NCBI GenBank assembly: GCA_946535435.1
Contig: CAMNDM010000008.1
Location: 1-64,000, forward strand
Origin: Physcocola sp002396385
Lineage (GTDB): Bacteria; Bacteroidota; Bacteroidia; Bacteroidales; Paludibacteraceae
Direction: 5' to 3'
DNA length: 64,000 nt
A model generated the notes under the pieces. The model worked only from the letters and a program-made list of their open reading frames with translations. It made no database searches and was not told the origin of the DNA. Below are positions 51,302-59,983 of the stretch, in pieces (position 1 is the first letter of the stretch; every line of letters starts with the position of its first letter). Made by a program: the position numbers and the translations under genes.

Positions 51302-51883
51302 ATGATAGAAATAGGTAAGGCGATTGTCAGTTTCGACGTCTTGACACGTGAGTTTGTCTGTGACCTCGACACTTGTAAGGGGTGTTGCTGTATAGAGGGC
51401 GATGCTGGGTGTCCTGTAACACCAGAGGAAATAGAAAAACTGAAAGAGGTACTTCCTATCGTATGGGACGACTTAGAGCCTGAGGCCAAAGCTGTTATTG
51501 AAAAAGACGGCTTTGTATGCAAAGACCCTGATGGTGATGATGTGACCACATGCGTGAACGGGCGTGAGTGCGTTTTCACCTATACTGCTCCCGATGGCAC
51601 TTGTATGTGTGCCATAGAGAAGGCCTACCGTGAGGGCAAAACCGATTTCAACAAACCCATCTCTTGTCATTTGTATCCCATCCGACTTACAGAGACGGAC
51701 GATGTGACGCTGGTGAATTACCACCGGTGGAGCATTTGCCACTGTGCTTGCAAGTTGGGAAAAAAGCTGAAAGTTCCAGTTTACAAGTTCTTGAAGGAAC
51801 CGCTCATCCGCCGTTTCGGTAAAGAGTGGTACGACGAACTGGAACTGACTGTTAACGAACTGAAAAAACAAAACTATATATGA
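51302..51883 (+). CDS. DUF3109 cysteine-rich protein
   Basis: A 193-residue cytoplasmic protein with many Cys in short groups: CDLDTCKGCCCIEGDAGCP near residue 20, CVNGREC and CMCA in the middle, CHLYPI and ICHCACKLGKK later. The pattern resembles YkgJ-type putative zinc or iron-sulphur proteins and is that of DUF3109, common in Bacteroidota. No signal peptide. It lies 40 bases after kdsA, and its stop overlaps the start of the protease gene (ATGA). Function unknown; metal binding is inferred from the Cys. Confidence 0.9.
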   Translation: MIEIGKAIVSFDVLTREFVCDLDTCKGCCCIEGDAGCPVTPEEIEKLKEVLPIVWDDLEPEAKAVIEKDGFVCKDPDGDDVTTCVNGRECVFTYTAPDGTCMCAIEKAYREGKTDFNKPISCHLYPIRLTETDDVTLVNYHRWSICHCACKLGKKLKVPVYKFLKEPLIRRFGKEWYDELELTVNELKKQNYI

Positions 51884-53112
51884 TAGCCGAAGACTCGGTC
51901 CATTTTTACACGTTGCCCAACGGTATTCGTGTGGTGCATATACAGAACGATTCGCCGGTTGCGTATTGCGGTATGGGCATCCGTATAGGAACGCGTAACG
52001 AAGAGCCGTCTGAAAGCGGTATGGCGCATTTTATCGAGCACTGCATGTTCAAAGGAACTACACACCGTAACGCATGGCATATCTTAAACCGGTTGGAAGA
52101 TGTGGGCGGTGACATTAACGCCTACACCGAGAAGGAAGAAACCTTTATCTATGCCACTGTTCTGGGCGAATACTATGAACGGGCCATGGAACTGGTGACC
52201 GACTTGGTCGTTAATCCCACTTTCCCACAAAACGAGCTGGACAAGGAAAAAGACGTTATCATCGATGAGATTAATGCCTATAACGATTCCCCTTCTGAAT
52301 TGATATACGACGATTTCGAGGGTCTTTTATTTAACGGCTGCTCCTTGGGGCGTAATGTTTTGGGTGAAGAACGTGTCTTAGAGAACTACACTACTGCCGA
52401 TGCGGCCCGTTTCCACCAGCGTTGTTATGGAACCGACCGTATGATATTCTTTTCTATGGGGCGTATGCCTTTGAAAAAGCGGCTGGCTCTCGACGACAAG
52501 TATCTGCGCGATGTTCCCCTTCGTAAAAGTTTGGCGGTGAATGGAAGTGTTTCCGACTATAAGGTTCAACATGTGTCCTTAGACAAAGACTTGCACCAGG
52601 TGAACTATCTGGCTGGTACGCGCGCCTACGACATGAACGACAACCGGCGTTTCCCTTTGGTGCTGATGAACAATATTCTTGGTGGCCCTGGCCAGAACAG
52701 CCGTCTGAATGTGGCGATTCGCGAGCGTGGCGGTATGTCGTATTCGGTTGAATCAAGTTATACGGCTTATTCCGATGCTGGCATCCTTTCGGTCTATTTC
52801 AGCACCGACCACAAACATAAAGACAGGTGCATTGACTTGTTGATGGCAGAACTGCGTCGCCTGCGTGTTGAAAAACTGACGGCTACACAGCTACACCGTG
52901 CACAAATGCAGTTGAAGGGTCAGGTTGCCATTGCGGAGGAAAATAATGAGAGCCTTGCGCTTGGCATAGCAAAAAACTTCCTCTATTTTGGTGAATTCTC
53001 TTCCTTGGAAGAGCGTATTAAACGCATCGACTGCATAACAGCCGAACAGATACAGGATGTTGCTAATGAATTGTTGGCCGAAGATAAATTGTCGACCTTG
53101 CTTTATAAGTGA
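51880..53112 (+). CDS. M16 family zinc metallopeptidase
   Basis: A 410-residue pitrilysin-type protease. The inverted zinc motif is HFIEH (His50, Glu53, His54 in SGMAHFIEHCMFKGT), followed by the usual WHILNRLEDVGGDINAYTEKE and the distal acidic helix LDKEKDVIIDEI. The C-terminal half (NNILGGPGQNSRLNVAIRERGGMSYSVESSY) is the M16C homologous domain with the substrate-binding RxxxGLAYS-like segment. There is no signal peptide, so it is cytoplasmic like B. subtilis YmxG/PqqL relatives; such short M16B proteins act as dimers. Translation is coupled to DUF3109 by a four-base overlap. Substrate unknown. Confidence 0.94.
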   Translation: MIAEDSVHFYTLPNGIRVVHIQNDSPVAYCGMGIRIGTRNEEPSESGMAHFIEHCMFKGTTHRNAWHILNRLEDVGGDINAYTEKEETFIYATVLGEYYERAMELVTDLVVNPTFPQNELDKEKDVIIDEINAYNDSPSELIYDDFEGLLFNGCSLGRNVLGEERVLENYTTADAARFHQRCYGTDRMIFFSMGRMPLKKRLALDDKYLRDVPLRKSLAVNGSVSDYKVQHVSLDKDLHQVNYLAGTRAYDMNDNRRFPLVLMNNILGGPGQNSRLNVAIRERGGMSYSVESSYTAYSDAGILSVYFSTDHKHKDRCIDLLMAELRRLRVEKLTATQLHRAQMQLKGQVAIAEENNESLALGIAKNFLYFGEFSSLEERIKRIDCITAEQIQDVANELLAEDKLSTLLYK

Positions 53113-53194
53113 CGATGTTTGGTCTCTGTTTTGGCCACAGATTACACGAGGCAGAATAAGACATCTGATGTTTTTCAACTGCTAACACTCTAGA

Positions 53195-54556
53195 TTATCG
53201 GATTTCCACTTTTCGGGAAAATTTTTCTCCTCTTAAGATGCCTTTCAGCAGGTAGATGCCTTTGGGCAGGTCTGCCACATTGACGATTGTTGTATTTCGT
53301 GATTTTTTTACAACTTTTCCTTCCGTGTCGGTCAGATATAGGTAGATGTCGCCCGAACATTCAGGCAGGTTAATGCTCAGATAGTCTGTTGATGGGTTCG
53401 GGTAGACGATGACCTGATCCGCAAGTTGTTCCACAGAGGCAACTTTGCTGTCGAAATAAGAATTCGGAGGTATAATGCCAATCAGGGCTTCTTGGTTGAA
53501 ACTGAAGTCGTAGCCTTGGTGGGGAACCATAGAGTCGATAGAGAAATAGCCGTTGTAGTCGCCTCCCCAACCCCAGTTAAAGTGGAAATATCCGTCGGAA
53601 TCGTATCCGTCGCACACAAAACAGTGTCCAGAGGTGGCTCCCTTGCTGGTCCCGTTGTAGATGACGGGACGTCCTTCATCTAACTCTGTTTTTATAAGTT
53701 TCAGCCACTTGCTGTTAGCGTATTTGCTACGGATGACCCCGCGTATTGTGTTTGCGTCGTAGCCGAAAAAAGTAGGAAACGCATACTCTGCATTTTCGGT
53801 GGGGTAGTTCTTCGTGGCAATAAGCCGCCCAAAAGTTCCTTCTTTGTTATTCCCAAAAGCCGATTTAATTGACTTTGCACAATCGGCAAGAAGGGAGGCA
53901 ACCGCGTCAATTTCGTTTTGAGAACTTTCCGAATCCAGTGTGTCTGGCATCGATTGCCAATCGTAGACCGACTCGCTGAAATCGCAATAAATAGAGCCAA
54001 AGTTTTTATCGTCGTATGCGATAGAGCCTGTTCCCTGTGCAGGGAAGTTCCAGCGCTTCATAACAATGCCCATGGCAGTTGCTACGCAACCGGTAACCGA
54101 AGTGTCACCCAACTCGCTAACAGGACATTTAGCGTTGTAGTAAGTGGTCTGCCACCATTTCGCATCGCAAAGCGGTTTCACGCCTGCGGAAGCGTTCTTT
54201 AACCGTTTGCCGCCAGTAGTTGCAATTGAGGCGTTCTTATGGCAGAGCATCCAGTTTTTCGCATTGGGAGGTAGGGCGTCCCAACAGAAACTCCCTTCGG
54301 TGGAATAACCCAAAACCGGTTTTTCGCTGCGATTTGCCGAAACCAGTACATACCCATTGCCTTCCCCTATGTTAAAGGCGAAAATACTCAAACTGTCGGG
54401 CAACGATACGGACTTAACGTCGTCAATGCCGATTTGTTCCTTCCCCTTCATAAAGAGGTAGGCCTCGAGTTGGGCTTTCTGCCGGCTTATTGCGCTACCT
54501 GCTTGAGCAAAAGTGCAAAAAAGCAGAAGAGAAAAGGTTAAGATGGAGTTCTTCAT
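53195..54556 (-). CDS. Secreted C10 (streptopain-type) cysteine protease with T9SS tail
   Basis: A 453-residue zymogen. Signal peptide MKNSILTFSLLLFCTFAQAG, then a propeptide to about residue 125 (DVKSVSLPDSLSIFAFNIGE resembles the streptopain inhibitor-type prodomain), then the C10 catalytic domain with Cys157 (DTSVTGCVATAMGIVMKRW) and His311 (GATSGHCFVCDGYDSDGYFH), and NWGWGGDYNGYFSI. Residues 376-453 (VIVYPNPSTDYLSINL to GEKFSRKVEIR) are a classic type A T9SS sorting domain. Homologues include Porphyromonas PrtT and Bacteroides fragilis Bfp proteases, which cut host proteins. The frame continues upstream to 54673 but overlaps the preceding gene; ATG 54556 begins the signal peptide. It is the last gene of the hisH operon. 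Confidence 0.93.
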   Translation of the reverse strand: MKNSILTFSLLLFCTFAQAGSAISRQKAQLEAYLFMKGKEQIGIDDVKSVSLPDSLSIFAFNIGEGNGYVLVSANRSEKPVLGYSTEGSFCWDALPPNAKNWMLCHKNASIATTGGKRLKNASAGVKPLCDAKWWQTTYYNAKCPVSELGDTSVTGCVATAMGIVMKRWNFPAQGTGSIAYDDKNFGSIYCDFSESVYDWQSMPDTLDSESSQNEIDAVASLLADCAKSIKSAFGNNKEGTFGRLIATKNYPTENAEYAFPTFFGYDANTIRGVIRSKYANSKWLKLIKTELDEGRPVIYNGTSKGATSGHCFVCDGYDSDGYFHFNWGWGGDYNGYFSIDSMVPHQGYDFSFNQEALIGIIPPNSYFDSKVASVEQLADQVIVYPNPSTDYLSINLPECSGDIYLYLTDTEGKVVKKSRNTTIVNVADLPKGIYLLKGILRGEKFSRKVEIR

Positions 54557-54564
54557 TCGTCTGT

Positions 54565-55458
54565 TTAGTTGTGGTAGGATAAGGTTGTCGGACATGCGTC
54601 TAGCTTGACATTGAAGATTTGTCCGTCGGACGATATTTCGAAAGGTAGTCTGAAGAACATGCCCAAGCCCCATTTTGCATCAATGTAAAGGCAGAGCGTT
54701 CCCATTTCAATCCAATAAGTAAAAATCTCCTGGCCCGAGTAGGGGTTGAAAATGCACATATAACCATGCTGTTCGGGACCTATGTAGGGAGAAGGTAGCT
54801 TCCTGTTGTTGGAGGACAAAATTTCCGCTTGCTCAGAGGTCATGAACACAATGTGATAATCTCCAAAAATCCAAACTCCTGAAATATCGTTCGGGAGTAA
54901 GCCCTTGTTTTCAAAAAGGATATCAGAACCATCTTTTCCTGCGCACTTAAAATTGCTTTCCGAGCGCTTGATTTGGATAGTTAACAGATTCCCTTCGATA
55001 AGGTATTTAAACGGGAAGGCGCTGCTTTTTCCGCCAAACGGAAGGTCAGTCAGGAAAAGCGAGTCAGAAGTCCAAATGCCACCGAAAAAATTTTTCCCGT
55101 CGAAGATAGGCAGCATTCGCTCGCTTATCTCTCCATTGTAGGCCTTGTCTATCTTTTTCCATGTCTTTAGAGCCTTCTTGTCCTTCGTTTTCGTAAAGTC
55201 GAAGCAAAAGGAAGGTTTTTCCCTTACCTCATAGTCCCATCCTGCCCCGTTAAAACCCAAATAAGAGGTGTTTTCTTTCAGTAGGTTGAAGCGGACATCG
55301 AAGAGGAGCTGGCTTCCCTGATAGCCATTGGGAACCAGTTTCTGGGATTTCGTGTCGACGATTGCAAATTGTATTCCTTCCCATGACCTTGCTGTTTTTT
55401 GTGCCAGACTGTTAGAAAACAAACAGCAGAGAGTTGCAAAAAAGAGAAACATCCTCAT
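54565..55458 (-). CDS. Exported protein of unknown function just upstream of the C10 protease
   Basis: A 297-residue protein not recognised by family. It has a signal peptide (MRMFLFFATLCCLFSNSLAQ) without a lipobox. The mature part is beta-rich with many aromatic residues (SYLGFNGAGWDYEV, FPFKYLIEGNLLTIQIKR, DISGVWIFGDYHIVFMTSEQ) and resembles lipocalin- or beta-sandwich-type exported proteins in general. No T9SS tail is evident, so it probably stays in the periplasm. Its stop is 8 bases before the C10 protease start. In Bacteroides some C10 protease genes lie beside small inhibitors, but this protein is much longer, so an inhibitor role is only a possibility. Confidence 0.7.
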   Translation of the reverse strand: MRMFLFFATLCCLFSNSLAQKTARSWEGIQFAIVDTKSQKLVPNGYQGSQLLFDVRFNLLKENTSYLGFNGAGWDYEVREKPSFCFDFTKTKDKKALKTWKKIDKAYNGEISERMLPIFDGKNFFGGIWTSDSLFLTDLPFGGKSSAFPFKYLIEGNLLTIQIKRSESNFKCAGKDGSDILFENKGLLPNDISGVWIFGDYHIVFMTSEQAEILSSNNRKLPSPYIGPEQHGYMCIFNPYSGQEIFTYWIEMGTLCLYIDAKWGLGMFFRLPFEISSDGQIFNVKLDACPTTLSYHN

Positions 55459-55469
55459 GGCAGAAATTA

Positions 55470-56780
55470 TTAAATTATTTTCTTTCTGTTGTCTATAAAC
55501 TTAATCGGCTTACGGCTCATTTGTGGGAACTGCATAGCCTGCATTTCGGCTGGAGTGTGGAAAATAATTCGTGGAGCCACGCGTACTTTTGCCCTGAATT
55601 GGTCTTTGAGGAATTTCTCAAACTGGTCGGAAGGGTCAGCCTTGCCAATATGAATGGCGATGTCGTCGGTACCCAGGTCGTTGGTCGATACCTCGATGAT
55701 GTAGCCAGCCAACCCGTGTATGTCGTCAAGCACGTCTGACAGCGAACTTGGGAACAGGGTTGTGCCTTTAAATTTGATCATTTGCCCCTTTCTTCCGAGA
55801 ATCGAACTCAAGCGCATGGTGTTGCGTCCGCATTTGCAGGGCTCCACGTGGTGGTAGCAGACGTCTCCGGTTTTGAAACGGACTAGTGGAAATCCTTCAA
55901 TTCCGAGCGTTGTGATAGTAACCTCGCCCGGTTGGTCATCGGCAACAGGTTGGTTGTTCTCGTCGAGGAATTCCACAACAATCAGCTCTGGTTGGTGGTG
56001 TCCTCCACATCCGCATTCACATTCCGAGAAGCCGGTTTGCATTTCTGTCGACGCATAAGTGGTGAATAACTGTAATTCAGGCCAGCGGTCGTGAATTTTT
56101 TGGCTGAGTACGGTGTAAGAAAAGTCGGGATTGCGGAGCGATTCTCCTATGCATACCGCCTTTTTTAACGAGCAGTTGTGGTAGTCGATGCCGTGGGCCT
56201 CGGCGTAGTCTATTAATTTCATCAGAAACGAAGGAACCACCATACAGACGGTCGGTTTGATGCGGTTGATGGTGTCCCACTGCAATTCGGGAATACCATT
56301 CCCGACACGGACTACACCAGCTCCCAGTTCCACAGCACCCAGGAAGTAAGCCAGACCGGCCATGAAGCGTCGGTCAATGGTGGTCATCTCTTGAATGATG
56401 TCGCTTTTTGTCAGACCGGCAGCGCTGAAAGTAAGGAACTCGTTGTAGGCGAGGCGGTCGAGGTCGTTCTTTGTCAGACCCACAATCACTGGGTCGCCCA
56501 TCGTTCCGCTGGTAGTCACAATGTCGGTGATGTCTTCCATAGGTACGCAGAAGAACTCCTTGTTGTGCTCCTGCAAGTCTTTTTTAGTGGTAACAGGAAT
56601 CTTTTGCAGGTCGGCAACTGTTCTGATGTCTGCAACGTTAATGTGGTTGTCGCTAAACAGTTTCTTGTAGAAAGGAGAGCGTTTGCTCACATAGTCTAAA
56701 GTCTTGCGGAGTCGCTCGTCTTGGAAGGCCGCAATTTCAGCCTTGCTTTTAAACTGTATGTCGGTATGTTTCTCAAACAT
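55470..56780 (-). CDS. PaaK-like phenylacetate/aryl-CoA ligase family protein
   Basis: A 436-residue adenylate-forming enzyme of the PaaK group, which activates an aryl or acyl acid as AMP ester and then thioester. Phosphate-binding loop TTSGTMGDPV at 89-98, adenine-binding TTYASTEMQTG near 240, LVRFKTGDVCYHH at 299-311 and GRKGQMIKFKGTTLFPSSL before the small C-terminal domain. Two Cys/His groups (C254, C256, C258, H261, H262 and C308, H310, H311, C315, C317) could bind a metal. The central part differs from true PaaK, and the gene is not beside indolepyruvate oxidoreductase genes as many Bacteroides paaK are. It lies 25 bases after a C45-family hydrolase. Substrate unknown. Cytoplasmic. Confidence 0.88.
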   Translation of the reverse strand: MFEKHTDIQFKSKAEIAAFQDERLRKTLDYVSKRSPFYKKLFSDNHINVADIRTVADLQKIPVTTKKDLQEHNKEFFCVPMEDITDIVTTSGTMGDPVIVGLTKNDLDRLAYNEFLTFSAAGLTKSDIIQEMTTIDRRFMAGLAYFLGAVELGAGVVRVGNGIPELQWDTINRIKPTVCMVVPSFLMKLIDYAEAHGIDYHNCSLKKAVCIGESLRNPDFSYTVLSQKIHDRWPELQLFTTYASTEMQTGFSECECGCGGHHQPELIVVEFLDENNQPVADDQPGEVTITTLGIEGFPLVRFKTGDVCYHHVEPCKCGRNTMRLSSILGRKGQMIKFKGTTLFPSSLSDVLDDIHGLAGYIIEVSTNDLGTDDIAIHIGKADPSDQFEKFLKDQFRAKVRVAPRIIFHTPAEMQAMQFPQMSRKPIKFIDNRKKII

Positions 56781-56805
56781 AGATTTGTGGTTTTTAGTGT
56801 TAAAT

Positions 56806-58539
56806 CTACCTGTCTTGGTAGCGTTTTATCTTTTGTTCAATACGTTCCTTGTCCATTTGCTTAGGAATGCGGCACTCAAGCGCCTTCCCCCAATAGTAGA
56901 GGCTACTGCTTTTGTCGTGAAGGTCGTCTCGTGAATCGCCCGCTATTTCGTAAACTTTATAGAAATTTGGGTTGCTGCTTATCAAATCCTCCAAATAATT
57001 ATCGTAGATGTCAAGATCGAGCTTTTTGGGAAGTGTGCGAGCCAACATACGATAGTGGAGGTAGTCTTTGAAGTCTTTACTATTCAGGAAGGAAGAGTCG
57101 GCTGCAAGGGACAGTTCCTTTTTATATGCGCAACCGCGGGCCGATTGTGGATTGGCGAACACCTGCTGCAAGTCGTAGCAGACGAATTCGCCTTCTTGCC
57201 AAGGTGCAGTTGAAACCCACATGAGTAATTTACTAGGATTGAATACTACCGAGTGGTGCCCTTGCAATTGGTTTATGGCTAATTCGTTCCCATAACCAAT
57301 GCTGGCACTGTCGGTACCCAACTTGTCGCGGAGAATGGTAACTGCTTTTTCTGGATTGAGCGGAGACAGCTGGCAGACAAGGTCACTGGCCCGTTTAAAG
57401 CGGGTCGGACTGTCGCTGTTCTTTATGTTCTCAATGTTGTTTTCATCTTTTTCGAAGTCCTTGCTTTGGTAGTGGTTGGCACAGACTACCCAGTCTTGGC
57501 CTTGGGGCGCCTCGTAGAGGGCGCATTGGCTAACACTTTTTTCTATGATAGCCGCACGCCCGTCCGTAGCAGAGCCAATGAGTAGCGATTCCGACACAAA
57601 AGTCTGCGTGCTGTCGGCAATGGCTTTTGCTTCGGCTATAGAACCGGCATATTGCAGAATGCGTCGTGCCAGCAGCGAGATGGGAGTTGCCGAACCTGTT
57701 GGCATTGAACTTTTTGCCGCATTGATGGTAACAGTCAATCCTTTTATGTTCATACCCGAGCAGACACCGGTCATACCGGGCCATGTGACAAATGCGAACT
57801 TGTATCCGGTGGTTGGATTAAAGAATGCTACCTCTTTGTTTTTAGCGAAGTCGTCGCCCATGTAGAAGTCAAAGTTCCGACCTATAATCAAGTCGCCTCC
57901 TTCACTATTCTTTCCCCAAGTGGCAAACGAGGTGCAACCCACCATCATATAATCTTGCATAGCGTGGCCTAAATCGTGTGCGGCATGAAAGTTGAGTTGC
58001 CGGTCGTAAGGGTCTCCGACATAGTCGAAGTCGTGCGAACACGATTCCGACATAGCGTAAATCTCTTCCAGATTCTCTTCCGGAACGAAGTCTGTCAGGT
58101 TGCGGTTGTAGGTTTTAATGAAGTACTTCAACAGGTACTGGTACTTGCGGTTGGGGACAAGCTCGTCAATCTGGTCCATAAACACTTTCTCTTGGTAATA
58201 GAGCAGGTCTTTGTTCAGTTTGCCAAAAGCATCGCCACGCTGAAGTGCGTCGCCTTCAACGTAAAGTTCCCAAAGGAGGTGTTTGTTCTGTTGCATCCAG
58301 TTATTGCCAACAAAGGAGCCCAGCGAATCGTTCTGGACTTCGGCTGTTGTTGGAATATCTGTATTCCTTGGGTACTTGATGTCTACGGCAATGTTGTAGT
58401 AGACAATGAAGGCTACTACCGACAACGCCAAGATGATGAATGTCCATTTTATCGTCTTGAGAATGACTCTAACAACACCCCAACCAAACTTGAAGGCTAA
58501 AAGAGCCAAGACAACAAGCTGCGTATAAAGTACCCACAT
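56806..58539 (-). CDS. C45 family autoproteolytic hydrolase/acyltransferase, membrane anchored
   Basis: A 577-residue N-terminal-nucleophile enzyme related to acyl-CoA:6-aminopenicillanate acyltransferase and acid-ceramidase-like amidases. Two membrane helices (about 3-21 and 32-50) flank a short basic loop, so the positive-inside rule puts the rest in the periplasm. The likely nucleophile is Cys202 in VGCTSFATWG, preceded by HDLGHAMQDYMM, with GGDLIIGRNFDFYMG, FAFVTWPGMTGVCSGMNIKG and LIGSATDGRAAIIEKS after it; family members cleave themselves before this Cys. It begins 6 bases after hisF and precedes the PaaK-like ligase. Substrate is unknown: an N-acyl amino acid, bile-acid-type amide or lipid amide are all possible. 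Confidence 0.87.
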   Translation of the reverse strand: MWVLYTQLVVLALLAFKFGWGVVRVILKTIKWTFIILALSVVAFIVYYNIAVDIKYPRNTDIPTTAEVQNDSLGSFVGNNWMQQNKHLLWELYVEGDALQRGDAFGKLNKDLLYYQEKVFMDQIDELVPNRKYQYLLKYFIKTYNRNLTDFVPEENLEEIYAMSESCSHDFDYVGDPYDRQLNFHAAHDLGHAMQDYMMVGCTSFATWGKNSEGGDLIIGRNFDFYMGDDFAKNKEVAFFNPTTGYKFAFVTWPGMTGVCSGMNIKGLTVTINAAKSSMPTGSATPISLLARRILQYAGSIAEAKAIADSTQTFVSESLLIGSATDGRAAIIEKSVSQCALYEAPQGQDWVVCANHYQSKDFEKDENNIENIKNSDSPTRFKRASDLVCQLSPLNPEKAVTILRDKLGTDSASIGYGNELAINQLQGHHSVVFNPSKLLMWVSTAPWQEGEFVCYDLQQVFANPQSARGCAYKKELSLAADSSFLNSKDFKDYLHYRMLARTLPKKLDLDIYDNYLEDLISSNPNFYKVYEIAGDSRDDLHDKSSSLYYWGKALECRIPKQMDKERIEQKIKRYQDR

Positions 58540-58545
58540 AATTTT

Positions 58546-59307
58546 CTATACAATACGCATTGGAATGTTTTCGCCGGCCAGATAATTCTTCAAATCGGGG
58601 ATGGCGATCTCGTGGAAATGGAAGATGCTGGCAGCAAGGGCGGCATCGGCTTTACCAACCGTAAAGACGTCTTTAAAATGTTCCATAGTGCCCGCTCCTC
58701 CAGAAGCGATGACAGGAATGGAAAGATTTTCGCTCAAACGTGCCAGGGCATCGTTAGCGAACCCTTGTTTCACCCCGTCGTGGTTCATGCTGGTAAACAG
58801 AATCTCGCCGGCACCGCGCTCTTGTGCTTCACGGGCCCATTCGAAAAGTTTGCGGTCGGTGGCGATGCGGCCTCCGTTCAGGTAGCAGGTCCATTCGCCC
58901 GATTCGTCAAGTTTGGCATCGATAGCCACAGTGCAGACTTGTGAACCGAACTGCTTGGCAACTTCACTGATGAGGTCGGGATTTTTAATTGCCGCCGAGT
59001 TAATCGACACCTTGTCGGCACCAGCGGCCAAAAGGGTGTCTACGTCTTTCAATTCGTGAATACCGCCACCCACTGTGAACGGAATAGATATGTTTTGTGC
59101 AATGCGGGTTACCAGCTCAGAGAACGTTTTACGTCCTTCGTGCGAAGCCGTAATATCTAGGAAGACCAACTCATCGGCCCCTTGACGGCTGTATTCGGCA
59201 CCCAGTTCAACCGGGTCCCCCACGTTGCGGATATTCAGAAAGTTTACACCTTTAACGGTTTGTCCGTTTTTTATATCAAGGCAGGGTATTATTCGTTTTG
59301 CGAGCAT
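58546..59307 (-). CDS. hisF: Imidazole glycerol phosphate synthase, cyclase subunit
   Basis: HisF joins ammonia delivered by HisH with PRFAR to give imidazole glycerol phosphate and AICAR in histidine synthesis. The 253-residue (beta/alpha)8 barrel carries both catalytic aspartates: Asp11 in IPCLDIKNGQTVKG and Asp130 in VAIDAKLDE. Other marks are VNFLNIRNVGDPVELG, FTVGGGIHELKDVD, LFTSMNHDGVKQGF and VIASGGAGTMEHF. It follows hisH by 11 bases. The rest of the his genes are not here, and the next four genes of the operon have no evident link with histidine. Confidence 0.98.
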   Translation of the reverse strand: MLAKRIIPCLDIKNGQTVKGVNFLNIRNVGDPVELGAEYSRQGADELVFLDITASHEGRKTFSELVTRIAQNISIPFTVGGGIHELKDVDTLLAAGADKVSINSAAIKNPDLISEVAKQFGSQVCTVAIDAKLDESGEWTCYLNGGRIATDRKLFEWAREAQERGAGEILFTSMNHDGVKQGFANDALARLSENLSIPVIASGGAGTMEHFKDVFTVGKADAALAASIFHFHEIAIPDLKNYLAGENIPMRIV

Positions 59308-59318
59308 AAACGTCTTTT

Positions 59319-59921
59319 TTAAAGGTCAAGAAAATTCTTAAGAACGGTTTCTCCAACGCACCCGCTCTTTTCTGGATGAAACTGCACGGCATAGAAGTTG
59401 TCGCGGTGTAGGGCTGCGCTGTAGTCGTTGATGTAGTTGGTGGTGGCAATTGTATCGGCGCCAACGGTTGCGTAGTAACTGTGAACATAGTAGAAATAAG
59501 GATCTTTCTTCAATCCTTTGAAAAGCGGACACCCATCGGCTGGCGCTATCGTGTTCCAACCCATATGTGGCACTTTGTTGATTTGTGCGGTAGGTTCAAA
59601 CTTCTGAACAGTTTCGTTGAAGATGCCCAAACATTCAACCAATCCGTTATCGGCCTCCGTGCTACTTTTGCACATTAACTGCATACCTATGCAGATGCCC
59701 AAAACAGGTTGTTTTAAATCGACAATCAGTTCGTCAAGTTTATGCTCACGCAAGTATCTCATGGTAGTTTCCGCCTCGCCCACGCCAGGGAAGATGACCT
59801 TATCGGCCGACTTGATGATTTCTGGGTCGCCGGTGATTTCGGCTTCTGCGCCGATCCGTTTCATGGCATTGTCAACCGAACGGATGTTGCCGGCATTGTA
59901 TTTTATGATGGCTACTTTCAT
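59319..59921 (-). CDS. hisH: Imidazole glycerol phosphate synthase, glutaminase subunit
   Basis: HisH hydrolyses glutamine and channels ammonia to HisF. The 200-residue class I glutamine amidotransferase has Cys77 in VLGICIGMQLM and the His182/Glu184 pair in VQFHPEKSG, completing the triad; IKYNAGNIRSV and FPGVGEAETTM are family marks. A -7 box (TAACTTTG, 59947-59940 on the minus strand) lies 19 bases before the ATG, so hisH starts a transcript separate from mnmA. Confidence 0.98.
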   Translation of the reverse strand: MKVAIIKYNAGNIRSVDNAMKRIGAEAEITGDPEIIKSADKVIFPGVGEAETTMRYLREHKLDELIVDLKQPVLGICIGMQLMCKSSTEADNGLVECLGIFNETVQKFEPTAQINKVPHMGWNTIAPADGCPLFKGLKKDPYFYYVHSYYATVGADTIATTNYINDYSAALHRDNFYAVQFHPEKSGCVGETVLKNFLDL

Positions 59922-59939
59922 CAGTATTATTTATTTTAG

Positions 59940-59947
59940 CAAAGTTA
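59940..59947 (-). promoter_or_regulatory. -7 box of the hisH operon
   Basis: Minus-strand TAACTTTG, 19 bases before hisH; the -33 region has no good TTTG. Confidence 0.5.
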
Positions 59948-59983
59948 GTTAAAAGGAATGTCAATTGCCACTCCTTGAATATC

